Of a stretch of 64,000 nt of DNA, positions 1 to 8,859 are shown in pieces. The notes below the pieces were generated by a model. It was not told the origin of the DNA. It saw only the letters and a program-made list of their open reading frames with translations, and made no database searches. The stretch's first letter is position 1. The number at the start of each line of letters is the position of its first letter. The translations under genes were made by a program, and so were the position numbers. This stretch comes from Williamsia faeni (GTDB lineage Bacteria > Actinomycetota > Actinomycetes > Mycobacteriales > Mycobacteriaceae), in assembly GCA_003202005.1 (NCBI GenBank), contig QJJF01000002.1, forward strand, positions 248,001 to 312,000. The letters run 5' to 3'.

Positions 1-87
1 ACCGTCACCGTCGGTGACGACGAGAACGAACTTCGCGGGCCCTCCGTCCTCGTCGGCGCGGGCATGCTCAACGCAGGGTGGCGCTAA
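1..87 (+). CDS. dapF: Diaminopimelate epimerase DapF, C-terminal fragment
   Basis: Only the last 28 codons are in the window, read in frame 1 and ending at TAA 85-87. The translation contains ELRGPSVLVGAG, which resembles the typical C-terminal end of DapF (LRGPSVLV). DapF interconverts LL- and meso-diaminopimelate for peptidoglycan and lysine synthesis. In mycobacteria dapF lies immediately upstream of hflX on the same strand, as here (45 bp gap), which supports the call. The rest of the gene is off the left edge. Confidence 0.75.
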   Translation, partial: TVTVGDDENELRGPSVLVGAGMLNAGWR

Positions 88-132
88 AACCGTTATGCAG
101 TGCACCTGTCCGGATGTCACGATGGTCACCTC

Positions 133-1554
133 ATGACTGAACACTCATCCGACTCACATTCACCGACGACCGGCGAACTACAACTCGACGAACGCAGCTC
201 GCTCAAGCGCGTTGCAGGTCTGTCCACCGAGCTCACCGACGTCACCGAGGTCGAATACCGTCAGCTCCGACTCGAACGGGTTGTTCTCGTCGGGGTCTGG
301 ATGCAGGGCAGCACCACCGCCCAGGCCGAGTCGAGTCTCGCCGAACTGAAGGCATTGGCCGAGACCGCCGGATCCGAGGTACTCGAAGGACTCTTTCAGC
401 GTCGTGACAAACCTGATCCTGCCACCTATATCGGTTCGGGCAAAGCCCACGAACTCCGTGAGGTCGTCGTGGCCACCGGCGCCGACACCGTCATCTGCGA
501 CGGTGAACTGACACCCGCACAGCTCACCGCATTGGAGAAGGTGGTGAAGGTCAAGGTCATCGACCGCACCGCGCTGATCCTCGACATCTTCGCCCAGCAC
601 GCCACATCGCGCGAAGGCAAAGCCCAGGTGGCGCTGGCCCAGATGGAATACATGTTGCCGCGTCTGCGTGGCTGGGGTGAATCGATGTCCCGCCAGGCCG
701 GTGGCCGTGCCGGCAGCAACGGCGGTGTGGGCCTGCGTGGACCCGGTGAGACGAAGATCGAGACGGACCGCCGCCGGATCCGCGAGCGGACGGCGAAGTT
801 GCGCCGGGAGATCCGCGAGATGAAGACGTCGCGAAACACCAAGCGCACCAAGCGGAAACAAGCTGCACTCGCCTCGGTCACGATCGTCGGGTACACCAAC
901 GCGGGCAAGTCCAGTCTGATCAACGCGATGACCGGATCGGGCGTCCTGGTACAGAACGCGCTGTTCGCCACCCTGGATCCGACCACCCGGCGGATGTCCC
1001 TCGACGACGGTCGCGAAATCGTGGTCACCGACACCGTCGGATTCGTCCGGCATCTGCCGACCCAGCTGGTGGAGGCGTTCCGCTCGACCCTCGAAGAGGT
1101 CGCGGACGCAGACCTGTTGCTGCACATCGTCGATGGTTCGGATCCGATTCCCACCGGACAGATCAGCGCAGTACGCAAGGTCATCGAAGAGGTGATCCAC
1201 GACGAGAAGGCGTCCACACCGCCGGAGCTGCTGGTGGTGAACAAGATCGACGTCGCCGACCCGACTGTGCTGACTCAGTTGAGGAGCCTGTTCCCCAAGG
1301 CGGTCTTCATCTCGGCCGCCACGGGCGAAGGTATCCCGGAACTTCTCGAGCGGGTTCGTGAGTCGGTGTCGCGGCACGATGTCCACGTCAGTGTCCGGGT
1401 GCCGTATTCCCGCGGTGATCTGGTCTCACGCATCCATGCCGAAGGCGATGTGTCGAGCGAGAAGCATGGTGCCGACGGCACCGAGATCGTCGCCAGCGTT
1501 CCCTCGGCACTGGCCAATGCGCTGGCCGAGTTCGCAGCGCCCCATCTGTTCTGA
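133..1554 (+). CDS. hflX: GTPase HflX
   Basis: A 473-residue ribosome-associated GTPase of the Obg-HflX superfamily, known to split stalled or hibernating ribosomes. The N-terminal HflX domain (about residues 40-245) holds the conserved stretch around 190-206 with GGVGLRGPGETKIE. The G domain follows: G1 GYTNAGKSS about 253-261, G3 DTVGF about 300-304 and G4 NKID near 380. An in-frame GTG at 100 would add 11 residues; I prefer ATG 133 because the extension is not typical of the family, although no strong Shine-Dalgarno sequence supports either. It follows dapF and probably shares its transcript. Length is normal for actinobacterial HflX. Confidence 0.95.
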   Translation: MTEHSSDSHSPTTGELQLDERSSLKRVAGLSTELTDVTEVEYRQLRLERVVLVGVWMQGSTTAQAESSLAELKALAETAGSEVLEGLFQRRDKPDPATYIGSGKAHELREVVVATGADTVICDGELTPAQLTALEKVVKVKVIDRTALILDIFAQHATSREGKAQVALAQMEYMLPRLRGWGESMSRQAGGRAGSNGGVGLRGPGETKIETDRRRIRERTAKLRREIREMKTSRNTKRTKRKQAALASVTIVGYTNAGKSSLINAMTGSGVLVQNALFATLDPTTRRMSLDDGREIVVTDTVGFVRHLPTQLVEAFRSTLEEVADADLLLHIVDGSDPIPTGQISAVRKVIEEVIHDEKASTPPELLVVNKIDVADPTVLTQLRSLFPKAVFISAATGEGIPELLERVRESVSRHDVHVSVRVPYSRGDLVSRIHAEGDVSSEKHGADGTEIVASVPSALANALAEFAAPHLF

Positions 1555-1667
1555 ATCCGGGCTTGGACAGGTCGTCTTGCCCTGACTGAGCGCTCCCTGG
1601 GCTGAATGTAGAATCCAGTTACAGTTGCTGGCAACCTCGTTTGGACACCCTCGTTATGGAGACTTTG

Positions 1668-2810
1668 ATGGAACGCACGATTTTCGAGCCTGAACACCTC
1701 CTCTACCGCGATTCGTACCGCAGCTTCCTCGAGCAGCATGTGGCGCCGCACCACGCCCGCTGGGAAGAGCAGAACATCGTCGATCGCGACGTGTGGATCG
1801 AAGCCGGTAAGAACGGCTTCCTGGCCGTTGACGCGCCCGAGGAGTTCGGTGGCGGCGGAGTCGACGACTTCCGCTATCAGTGCATCGTCTCCGAGGAATC
1901 CGCACGCGGTGGGTTCAGCGGCCTGGGATTCACCCTGCACAACGATGTCATCGCGCCGTACCTGCTGGAGTTGACCAACGACGAGCAGAAGGCGCGCTGG
2001 CTCCCGGGATTCACCTCCGGTGAGCTCATCACCGCCATCGCCATGACCGAGCCCGGAACCGGCTCGGACCTGCAGGGCATCAAGACGACCGCCAAGAAGG
2101 ACGGCGATCACTGGGTGCTCAACGGATCGAAGACCTTCATCACCAACGGCATCAACGCCGACCTGGTGATCGTGGTCGCACGCACCGATCCCGAGGCCGG
2201 CGCCAAGGGATTCTCCCTGCTGGTCGTCGAGCGCGGCATGCCCGGCTTCGAGCGCGGCCGCAACCTCGACAAGGTCGGCATGAAGGCGCAGGACACCGCC
2301 GAACTGAGCTTCGACAACGTCCGCGTCCCCGCCGAGAACCTGCTCGGCGAAGAGGGACTCGGCTTCATCTACCTGATGCAGAACCTGCCGCGCGAGCGCC
2401 TGTCGATCGCCGTGGTCGCTGCTGCCTCCATGGAGAAGGTGCTGGAGACCACCGTTCAATATTCCAAGGACCGCAAGGCTTTCGGGCGTTCGATCGGCAA
2501 CTTCCAGAACACCCGCTTCCTGCTGGCCGAGCTGGCCACGTCCACCACGACCACGCGCGTGTTCGTCGACCACTGCATCGGGCTGCTGAACGAGAAGAAG
2601 TTGACCGTCCCGGATGCCGCGATGGCCAAGTACTACGCCACCGAGAACCAGGTCCACCTGATCGACCGCTGCCTGCAGCTGCACGGCGGCTACGGCTATA
2701 TGCGTGAATACTCCGTCGCGAAGGCGTTCCTGGACTCACGCGTGCAGACCATCTACGGCGGCACCACCGAGATCATGAAGGAAGTCATCGGCCGCAGCCT
2801 CGGGGTCTGA
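1668..2810 (+). CDS. Acyl-CoA dehydrogenase, long-chain type (FadE20-like)
   Basis: A 380-residue FAD-dependent acyl-CoA dehydrogenase of beta-oxidation. Visible signatures are AMTEPGTGSD (125-134) and QLHGGYGYMREY (337-348). The C-terminal motif is IYGGTTEIM, not the IYEGT of medium- and short-chain enzymes, so the catalytic Glu is not there. As in long-chain and isovaleryl types the base is probably the Glu of PRERLSIA (about residue 243). Start ATG 1668 has GGAG six bases upstream; TTG 1641 and ATG 1656 are in frame but lack such a site. In M. tuberculosis the gene next to hflX is fadE20, matching this position. A strong hairpin lies just downstream. Exact substrate chain length cannot be read from the sequence. 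Confidence 0.9.
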   Translation: MERTIFEPEHLLYRDSYRSFLEQHVAPHHARWEEQNIVDRDVWIEAGKNGFLAVDAPEEFGGGGVDDFRYQCIVSEESARGGFSGLGFTLHNDVIAPYLLELTNDEQKARWLPGFTSGELITAIAMTEPGTGSDLQGIKTTAKKDGDHWVLNGSKTFITNGINADLVIVVARTDPEAGAKGFSLLVVERGMPGFERGRNLDKVGMKAQDTAELSFDNVRVPAENLLGEEGLGFIYLMQNLPRERLSIAVVAAASMEKVLETTVQYSKDRKAFGRSIGNFQNTRFLLAELATSTTTTRVFVDHCIGLLNEKKLTVPDAAMAKYYATENQVHLIDRCLQLHGGYGYMREYSVAKAFLDSRVQTIYGGTTEIMKEVIGRSLGV

Positions 2811-2836
2811 TCACTCAAACATCAACGCGCCGAACG

Positions 2837-2880
2837 GCAGAAGGCGGGTGCACCGGATCTCCGGTGCACCCGCCTTCTGC
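2837..2880. terminator. Bidirectional hairpin between fadE and lexA
   Basis: Perfect inverted repeat: 20-nt arms 2837-2856 and 2861-2880 with loop ATCT. It sits between the convergent stops of the acyl-CoA dehydrogenase (2810) and lexA (2891). There is no U tract on either side. Placement argues for a shared terminator. Confidence 0.8.
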
Positions 2881-2890
2881 ATGTGTGTCT

Positions 2891-3610
2891 CTAGAGTCGC
2901 CGCATCACTGTCACGACTTTGCCCAGGATGACCGCATCGTTGCCGGGGATGGGATCGAATACCGGGTTGTGCGGCATCAGCCACACGGCGTCTTTGGTGC
3001 GCTTGAACGTCTTGACGGTGGCCTCGCCGTCGATCATCGCGGCAACGATGTCTCCGTTGTCGGCGACATTCTGCTGGCGTACGACCACCCAGTCACCGTC
3101 GCAGATCGCGGCGTCGATCATCGATTCGCCGACCACCCTGAGCAGGAAGAGCGAGCCCTCGCCGACGAGCTCCTTCGGGAGCGGGAAGACATCTTCGACG
3201 GCCTGTTCGGCGAGGATGGGGCCACCGGCCGCGATCCGGCCGAGTACCGGGACAAATGTCGGCGTCGGAAGTGATTCGTCGGGTGCCTGCACCTGACCGG
3301 CAGCCGTGGCCGGGTTGAGGTCGGTGTCCTGGATGTTGACCGCGCGGGGACGGTTGTTCTCGCGCTGCAGGAAGCCTTTGCGTTCGAGTGTGCGGAGCTG
3401 GTGGGCGACCGACGACGTCGAGGTCAGGCCGACGGCGTCACCGATCTCCCGGATGCTCGGCGGGTAGCCGCGCTCGCGGACCGAGGCGCGGATGACCTCG
3501 AGTACGGCTTTCTGCCGCGCGGTCAGAGAGCCTTCTGCCAGCGGTCCGGTGGCGACCACGGTGGTGGCGGCTCCGTCCGACGGCGTCGGGGGCTGGGTTG
3601 TATCGGCCAT
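2891..3610 (-). CDS. lexA: SOS repressor LexA
   Basis: A 239-residue LexA. The N-terminal winged helix (about 28-95) contains [22 protein letters not shown]. The S24 latent peptidase domain has the self-cleavage site Ala128-Gly129 (GRIAAGGP), nucleophile Ser163 (VVGESMID) and general base Lys200 (EATVKTFK). RecA filaments on single-stranded DNA trigger self-cleavage and derepress SOS genes. Start ATG 3610 is set by GGAGG six bases upstream; a longer open frame runs back to 3835 but crosses the operator region. Divergent from the LysM gene, with three LexA-like boxes between them, so autoregulation and coordinate SOS control are expected. Confidence 0.97.
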   Translation of the reverse strand: MADTTQPPTPSDGAATTVVATGPLAEGSLTARQKAVLEVIRASVRERGYPPSIREIGDAVGLTSTSSVAHQLRTLERKGFLQRENNRPRAVNIQDTDLNPATAAGQVQAPDESLPTPTFVPVLGRIAAGGPILAEQAVEDVFPLPKELVGEGSLFLLRVVGESMIDAAICDGDWVVVRQQNVADNGDIVAAMIDGEATVKTFKRTKDAVWLMPHNPVFDPIPGNDAVILGKVVTVMRRL

Positions 3611-3680
3611 CAGGTCCTCCAGTTCGTGCGGTATCGGGCGGGGTCCATGTGGACAAAGGTAGTGCAAATCATCACAAGTC

Positions 3681-3696
3681 TCAAACATTTGTTCGA
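3681..3696. promoter_or_regulatory. LexA operator (SOS box), lexA-proximal
   Basis: TCAAAC-ATTT-GTTCGA fits the actinobacterial SOS box TCGAAC-N4-GTTCGA with one mismatch. It lies 71 bp upstream of the lexA start, the usual place for autoregulation. Confidence 0.85.
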
Positions 3697-3732
3697 TCAG
3701 GCGTGGCGCTTGTCGGAACCCCGTGATACAAA

Positions 3733-3764
3733 TCGAACACTCTTTCAATCGAACGAGTGATCGA
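3733..3764. promoter_or_regulatory. Tandem LexA operators in front of the LysM gene
   Basis: Two adjoining 16-bp SOS-like boxes with no gap: TCGAAC-ACTC-TTTCAA (3733-3748) and TCGAAC-GAGT-GATCGA (3749-3764). Left halves are perfect; right halves match GTTCGA at 4/6 and 5/6. They end 36 bp before the ATG at 3801, suited to repressing the divergent LysM gene. Confidence 0.65.
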
Positions 3765-3800
3765 ATACACCATCGATCCGATGATCCGAGGACTGAACCC

Positions 3801-4307
3801 ATGACTGCAGCCACCACCATCATCCGGCCGGCCACAGCTCGGCCCGTTCACCACGCCGAGAGCGCTACCGTTCCGCGTACCAAGCGGCCCTTGCGGCCCG
3901 CGGACACCGCCCGTCCGGCCGATCGCCGGCTGCCTGCTCAGCGCCGCGTGGCCGTCTCCTGCGCCGAATCGCGCAACACCGAACAACGAATGCCGACCGC
4001 TCGCGAGAAGGTCTTCGCCCGTCGGCGCGCCTGGGCGGCCGGCGCCGTCGCGGGAATCGGTCTGATGCTGATCGTTGCATTCATGACCTTCTTCGGCGGG
4101 GTGATGGAGCAGTCTGCTGATCCGGGGCGCGTCGGCACCCAGGTCGTCCGGGTTCAGTCGGGGGAGTCGTTGGGGGCCATCGCTTCCCGGATCGCACCCG
4201 AGATGCCGGCCGAAGCCGTCGTGGCAAAGATCATGGAGCTCAACGCGATGAGCAACTCGGCATTGTCGGTGGGGCAGGCGCTGGTCACGCCGGTCTACGT
4301 CAGGTAG
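3801..4307 (+). CDS. LysM-domain cell-division inhibitor, Rv2719c/ChiZ-like
   Basis: A 168-residue protein with a basic, proline-rich cytoplasmic N-terminus (1-78), one transmembrane helix (about 80-102, rich in G, L, I, F) and an extracytoplasmic LysM domain (about 113-166, [16 protein letters not shown] to the end). LysM binds peptidoglycan. It occupies the locus of mycobacterial Rv2719c (ChiZ) and is analogous to YneA and DivS: SOS-induced membrane proteins that delay septation. Start ATG 3801 has GAGGA about nine bases upstream; the frame is open from 3723 but that stretch carries the operators. Divergent from lexA with LexA boxes between them. No separate catalytic hydrolase domain is apparent. 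Confidence 0.85.
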   Translation: MTAATTIIRPATARPVHHAESATVPRTKRPLRPADTARPADRRLPAQRRVAVSCAESRNTEQRMPTAREKVFARRRAWAAGAVAGIGLMLIVAFMTFFGGVMEQSADPGRVGTQVVRVQSGESLGAIASRIAPEMPAEAVVAKIMELNAMSNSALSVGQALVTPVYVR

Positions 4308-4397
4308 ATGATGCAGGGGCCCACAGCCCGGGCGGTATCCTCGGAACCACAGCGTCTGGTCACTCCGCCCAGGCCGTCGACCGTCGAGGAATCGTGC

Positions 4398-4853
4398 ATG
4401 CATTGCCCGTTTTGCAAGAACGAGGACACCCGCGTAGTCGATTCGCGGGTGGCGGACGAGGGACAGGCGATCCGTCGTCGCCGTGCCTGTTCGGAGTGCG
4501 GACGCCGTTTCACCACGGTGGAGACCGCGGTGCTCTCGGTGGTCAAACGGACCGGCGTCACTGAACCTTTCAGCCGCGAGAAGGTCATGCGCGGCGTCCG
4601 CCGGGCCTGCCAGGGCCGAGCTGTCGACGATGACAAGTTGCAGCATCTTGCGCAGCAGGTCGAGGAAGCCGTCAGGGCTTCGGGTTCGGCCGAAGTTCCG
4701 GCCAACGAGGTCGGTCTTGCGATTCTCGGTCCGCTCCGCGATCTCGACGAGGTCGCGTACCTTCGCTTCGCCTCCGTTTACCGCTCATTCGACTCGGTGG
4801 ACGACTTCCAGAAAGAAATCGACGATCTGCGGTCCGGCAAGTCCGAATCCTGA
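4398..4853 (+). CDS. nrdR: Transcriptional repressor NrdR
   Basis: A 151-residue ribonucleotide reductase regulator. The N-terminus [17 protein letters not shown] and the CSECGRRF pair form the zinc ribbon (Cys3, Cys6 and the second CxxC near 31-34), followed by an ATP-cone (about 48-138) that senses ATP/dATP. ATG 4398 is fixed by the invariant MHCPFC start and GAGGA eight bases upstream; the open frame extends back to 4308 without homology. Mycobacteria have the same order (lexA, Rv2719c, nrdR). NrdR boxes would be expected upstream of nrd operons, none of which is in this window. Confidence 0.96.
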   Translation: MHCPFCKNEDTRVVDSRVADEGQAIRRRRACSECGRRFTTVETAVLSVVKRTGVTEPFSREKVMRGVRRACQGRAVDDDKLQHLAQQVEEAVRASGSAEVPANEVGLAILGPLRDLDEVAYLRFASVYRSFDSVDDFQKEIDDLRSGKSES

Positions 4854-4859
4854 CTTCGG

Positions 4860-4879
4860 CACGTCACTGTCCTGACGTG
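4860..4879. terminator. Weak hairpin between nrdR and hrpA
   Basis: CACGTCA (4860-4866) and TGACGTG (4873-4879) form a 7-bp perfect stem with a 6-nt loop in the 39-bp gap between convergent nrdR and hrpA. It is short compared with the other intergenic hairpins here and may not terminate. Confidence 0.35.
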
Positions 4880-4892
4880 GCGACACCGCTGG

Positions 4893-7800
4893 TCAGCGCA
4901 GGTCGCGAATTGCCTTGATGGCGCGCTTCTCCGAGATCGGGTACGCGGTTCGCAGCTGTTGAGCGAACAGCCCGACCCGCAGCTCCTCGACGATCCAGCC
5001 GGCGGTCTCGCTGACCGCATCCTGACGTTCCGACGGCATCATCCGTAGGTGACTGGTCCAGGCCGCGACGACCCGGTCGACGGTGGCCATCGACGCGGCA
5101 TCCCTCGCTGCCGACGCCGGCAACTGATCGAGTCGCGCCAGCGCGGCATCGAGGTAGCGGGGAATCTCCGTCAGATGCTCGCCGCCGGTGGCGGAGATGA
5201 ATCCGTCGAAAACCAATTCGCCGAGTTGGTCGCGTACATCGTCGGCAGCGTCGGCGACCGTCGTCGCCTCGATCGCGGTCCGCAGCGGGGCCACCCGGGC
5301 CAGAACCGCCGCGGCCTGACGCAACTTGGTGGTCGCCCGGCCGGTGACCTGACCCGCGACATGGGTGCGCAGCGCCGCGTAATCGGCTGCCGACCACACA
5401 GTGGGCTGTGCCGGAACAAGATCGATGACCGCAGCGCGGACGCAATCGGCGAGCAACGCGGCCGCGGTGGGATATGGGCTCTGGCTCAGCGCCAACCGGT
5501 CGGAGGTGCCCAGCGCGGAGGTCGCATTCGGCCGCAAGGCAGGCACATCGTTGATCAGTAGACCGATCAACGCGTTGTACATCTGGATACGTTGTTCGGC
5601 CTCGGTGGACATCGGGGCAACGGTGAAGCCACCACCCCGGGCCACCAACGCCGGATAGCTCGTGATCTCTTGCCCGGCAACGGTGCTCCGGATGGACCGG
5701 GTGATCGTGCCGAAGGTTTCGGCGGTCCAGGTCTTGGCCACCGGGGTGGCCGCCGGGGCCGCTTCCTTCTCGAGGGCGGCGCGCGCCTTGTTGCCGAGGC
5801 GTTCCTGGAGTTCGGCCAGAGACTTGGAGCGGCCGAGCTCGTCGCCATTCGCGGCGACGGCGATGAACGTCATCCGCAGGTGGTCTGCGAGCGCGGTCGC
5901 CCTCAGATCGGCGGCCGCGATGGACACACCGGTGATCCGCGTGAGTTCGGCGGCCACACTCGCAGTCAGCGGGCGTGCACGTGGGGTCACCGCGTCGAGC
6001 ACCTGCGCTGCCAGATCGGGTGCCGGACCGACTTGGCGTCGAAGGGTTTTGGGCAAAGTGCGGATCAGCTCGGTGACCAGTTCGGTCCGCATCCCCGGGA
6101 CCAGCCAGTCGAAGCCGGAGGGGCGGGCCCGGACCAGCAACGACAACGGGATCAGCACGCTCACACCGTCATCGGGGGTACCGGGTTCGAATCGGTATCG
6201 CAGGGCGTATGTGGTGTCGGCCTGGCGCCAGGCATCCGGGAATCCGGCGGGATCGGTGGCACCGCCACCGGCCACGACATCGGCCGGATTCAGGTCGAGG
6301 AGTGTCGGGTCCTTCTTCCTGGCGACCTTCCACCAGGTATCGAAATGCCGACCGGAGACCACCTCGGTGCCGACGAGGCGGTCGTAGTGCGCGAACAGTA
6401 CGTCATCATCGACCACCACGTCGGTGCGCCGGACCCGATGGACCGATTCTTCGGCATCGTCGAGGAGGGCCCGGTTGCGATGGAAGAACGGATGTTGGGT
6501 GCGCCAGTCGCCCTCGACCAGGGCACTGCGGATGAACAACTCCCGGGCGACCTCGGGGTCGATCGAGCCGTAGTTGACACGGCGTTGCGTGACCAGGGGC
6601 ACGCCGTAGAGCGTGACCCGTTCGTAGGCCATCGCCGCGGAATGCTTACCTGACCAGTGTGGTTCGCTGTATTGGCGTTTGACGAGGTCGCCGGCCAGTC
6701 GCTCGGCCCACTCGGGTTCGATCCGGGCGGTGGTCCGGGCCCACAGCCGTGAGGTTTCCACGATCTCGGCCGCCATCACAAACCGGGGCGGTTTGTTCGA
6801 CATGTGGGACCCGGGGAAGATCATGAACTTGGTCCCGCGCGCTCCGAGGAACTCTTTGGATTCCCCCTCGCGGACCCCGATCTGGCTCAGCAGCCCCGAC
6901 AACACCGACTGATGGATGGCTGCTGCCATCCCGGATTCCGGTTCGGGGATCTCGAATGTCGCCGGTACGGCCATGCCGAGATCCCGGACGATCCGGACCA
7001 GCTGTGAATGCAGATCACGCCATTCCCGGATCCGGAGTCCGTGCAGGAACTCGCGGCTGCAGCGCTTGCGGAATTGGCTGGAGGACAGCTCTTTTCGTAA
7101 TTCCTCGAGATATGCCCACAGATTGAGGAGCGTGAGGAACTCAGAGCCGGCGGCAGCGAAGCGGCGATGTGATTCATCGGCGGCCTGCCGGTGGTCCGCC
7201 GGGCGTTCCCGGACATCGGGCAGCGACAGCGCTGCGGTCAGGACCAGCATCGGGCCGAGCGCACCCTGCGTGTCGGCCTCGACAAGCATGCGGGCCAACC
7301 GCGGATCGACGGGGATCTTCGCCAGCGACCGGCCGATCGGGGTCAACCGCCGCACCGGGTTGTCGGGGGTGGCCGGGGCCAGAGCGCCGAGTTCGTCGAG
7401 GAGCTGTTGGCCGTCGCGGATGGCCTTGGGATCCGGTGGCTGCACAAACGGGAAGCGTCCGACGTCACCGAGTTCGAGCGACGTCATGTTGAGGATGACG
7501 GCGGCCAGATTGGTGCGCAGGATTTCCGGTTCGGTGTATTCGGGCCGGGCATCGAAATCGTCTTCGCTGTACAGGCGGATGCAGACGCCCGCGGCGACAC
7601 GGCCACATCGGCCGGCACGCTGACGGGCACTGGCCTGGGAGATCGGCTCGATCGGTAGCCGCTGAACTTTGGTGCGGGTCGAATAGCGCGAGATGCGGGC
7701 GGTACCGGCATCGATCACGTAGTGGATGCCCGGAACGGTCAGTGAGGTCTCGGCAACGTTGGTGGACAACACGATTCGTCTGCCCTTGTGCGAGGCGAAC

Positions 7801-8792
7801 ACCCGGTGCTGATCGGCCGCGGACAGCCGGGCGAACAACGGGATCACCTCGACGCCGCGTGCCTCGAGATGTTTCAGAGATGCGGCGGTGTCATTGATCT
7901 CGCGTTCTGTGGGCAAGAACACGAGGATGTCGCCGGGGCCTTCGGCGAAGAGTTCGTCGACCGCCTCACCGATGGCCTGCAACTGATCGAGGTCGGCTTC
8001 GTCCTCGTCCTCGACAACGAGTGGCCGATAACGGATCTCGACGGGGTACGTGCGCCCGGACACCTCGATGACGGGGACCGGGCGGTCCTCGGTGGCGAAG
8101 TGATCGGCGAAACGTCCGGGCTCGATCGTGGCCGAGGTGATGATCACCTTGAGGTCGGGACGCCGGGGGAGCAGCTGTTTGAGATATCCGAGGATGAAGT
8201 CGATGTTCAGGCTTCGCTCGTGGGCCTCGTCGATGATCAGCGTGTCGTAATCGCGCAGGAGGCGATCCTGCGAGAGTTCCCGCAGCAGGATGCCGTCGGT
8301 CATCACCTTGACCAGGGTGTCGCGGGAGGCCTTGTCGGTGAACCGGACCGAGTACCCGACAACACCGCCGAGTTCGGTGCCGGTTTCTTCGGCGATCCGC
8401 TCGGCGACCGATCTGGCAGCGAGCCGTCGTGGTTGCGTGTGGCCGATCTTGCCGGCGACACCGCGGCCGAGCTCCAGGCAGATCTTCGGCAGCTGGGTGG
8501 TCTTGCCGGAGCCGGTCTCACCGGCGACGACAACCACCTGATGGGCCTCGATCGCCGCGGCGATCTCCGCGCGGGCCGCCGAAACCGGCAGTTCCGGCGG
8601 ATAGCGCAGGTCCGGGACCAGCGCGCGACGCCGTTCGAGTTCCTCCGGGCCGGGGCCGGCAGAGGCGCGGGATCCCGATCGCGGCGAAGGAGGTCTGCCG
8701 GACGATTTACGTCCGCGGCGTCGGCGCTGCCCGGATGTGGGGGGCTGCCCTGATGCGGCGGGTTGGCTGGGCTGATCGGGCGCGGTCGACAT
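4893..8792 (-). CDS. hrpA: DEAH-box RNA helicase HrpA
   Basis: A 1299-residue DExH helicase, the same length as E. coli HrpA (1300). A basic, Ser/Pro-rich N-terminus precedes RecA domain 1 with Walker A GETGSGKTTQ (91-100) and DEAH (188-191). RecA domain 2 carries STNVAETSLTV and the arginine-finger motif QRAGRCGR. Winged-helix/ratchet, OB-fold and the long C-terminal DUF3418 region complete the HrpA architecture. HrpA acts on structured mRNA and stalled translation complexes. Start ATG 8792 has GGGGAC five bases upstream; the frame runs back to 8945 but that overlaps the divergent aminotransferase. Confidence 0.93.
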   Translation of the reverse strand: MSTAPDQPSQPAASGQPPTSGQRRRRGRKSSGRPPSPRSGSRASAGPGPEELERRRALVPDLRYPPELPVSAARAEIAAAIEAHQVVVVAGETGSGKTTQLPKICLELGRGVAGKIGHTQPRRLAARSVAERIAEETGTELGGVVGYSVRFTDKASRDTLVKVMTDGILLRELSQDRLLRDYDTLIIDEAHERSLNIDFILGYLKQLLPRRPDLKVIITSATIEPGRFADHFATEDRPVPVIEVSGRTYPVEIRYRPLVVEDEDEADLDQLQAIGEAVDELFAEGPGDILVFLPTEREINDTAASLKHLEARGVEVIPLFARLSAADQHRVFASHKGRRIVLSTNVAETSLTVPGIHYVIDAGTARISRYSTRTKVQRLPIEPISQASARQRAGRCGRVAAGVCIRLYSEDDFDARPEYTEPEILRTNLAAVILNMTSLELGDVGRFPFVQPPDPKAIRDGQQLLDELGALAPATPDNPVRRLTPIGRSLAKIPVDPRLARMLVEADTQGALGPMLVLTAALSLPDVRERPADHRQAADESHRRFAAAGSEFLTLLNLWAYLEELRKELSSSQFRKRCSREFLHGLRIREWRDLHSQLVRIVRDLGMAVPATFEIPEPESGMAAAIHQSVLSGLLSQIGVREGESKEFLGARGTKFMIFPGSHMSNKPPRFVMAAEIVETSRLWARTTARIEPEWAERLAGDLVKRQYSEPHWSGKHSAAMAYERVTLYGVPLVTQRRVNYGSIDPEVARELFIRSALVEGDWRTQHPFFHRNRALLDDAEESVHRVRRTDVVVDDDVLFAHYDRLVGTEVVSGRHFDTWWKVARKKDPTLLDLNPADVVAGGGATDPAGFPDAWRQADTTYALRYRFEPGTPDDGVSVLIPLSLLVRARPSGFDWLVPGMRTELVTELIRTLPKTLRRQVGPAPDLAAQVLDAVTPRARPLTASVAAELTRITGVSIAAADLRATALADHLRMTFIAVAANGDELGRSKSLAELQERLGNKARAALEKEAAPAATPVAKTWTAETFGTITRSIRSTVAGQEITSYPALVARGGGFTVAPMSTEAEQRIQMYNALIGLLINDVPALRPNATSALGTSDRLALSQSPYPTAAALLADCVRAAVIDLVPAQPTVWSAADYAALRTHVAGQVTGRATTKLRQAAAVLARVAPLRTAIEATTVADAADDVRDQLGELVFDGFISATGGEHLTEIPRYLDAALARLDQLPASAARDAASMATVDRVVAAWTSHLRMMPSERQDAVSETAGWIVEELRVGLFAQQLRTAYPISEKRAIKAIRDLR

Positions 8793-8859
8793 ATCGTCCC
8801 CAATGGTAGTCGCCGGTGCCCTGACATCGTGCCGCCACCTGCCAGGCATGATGTACCCC

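Noticed and set aside
1275-2684. 469-codon minus-strand frame under the acyl-CoA dehydrogenase
   Set aside because: Antisense shadow; the plus-strand product has full acyl-CoA dehydrogenase motifs.
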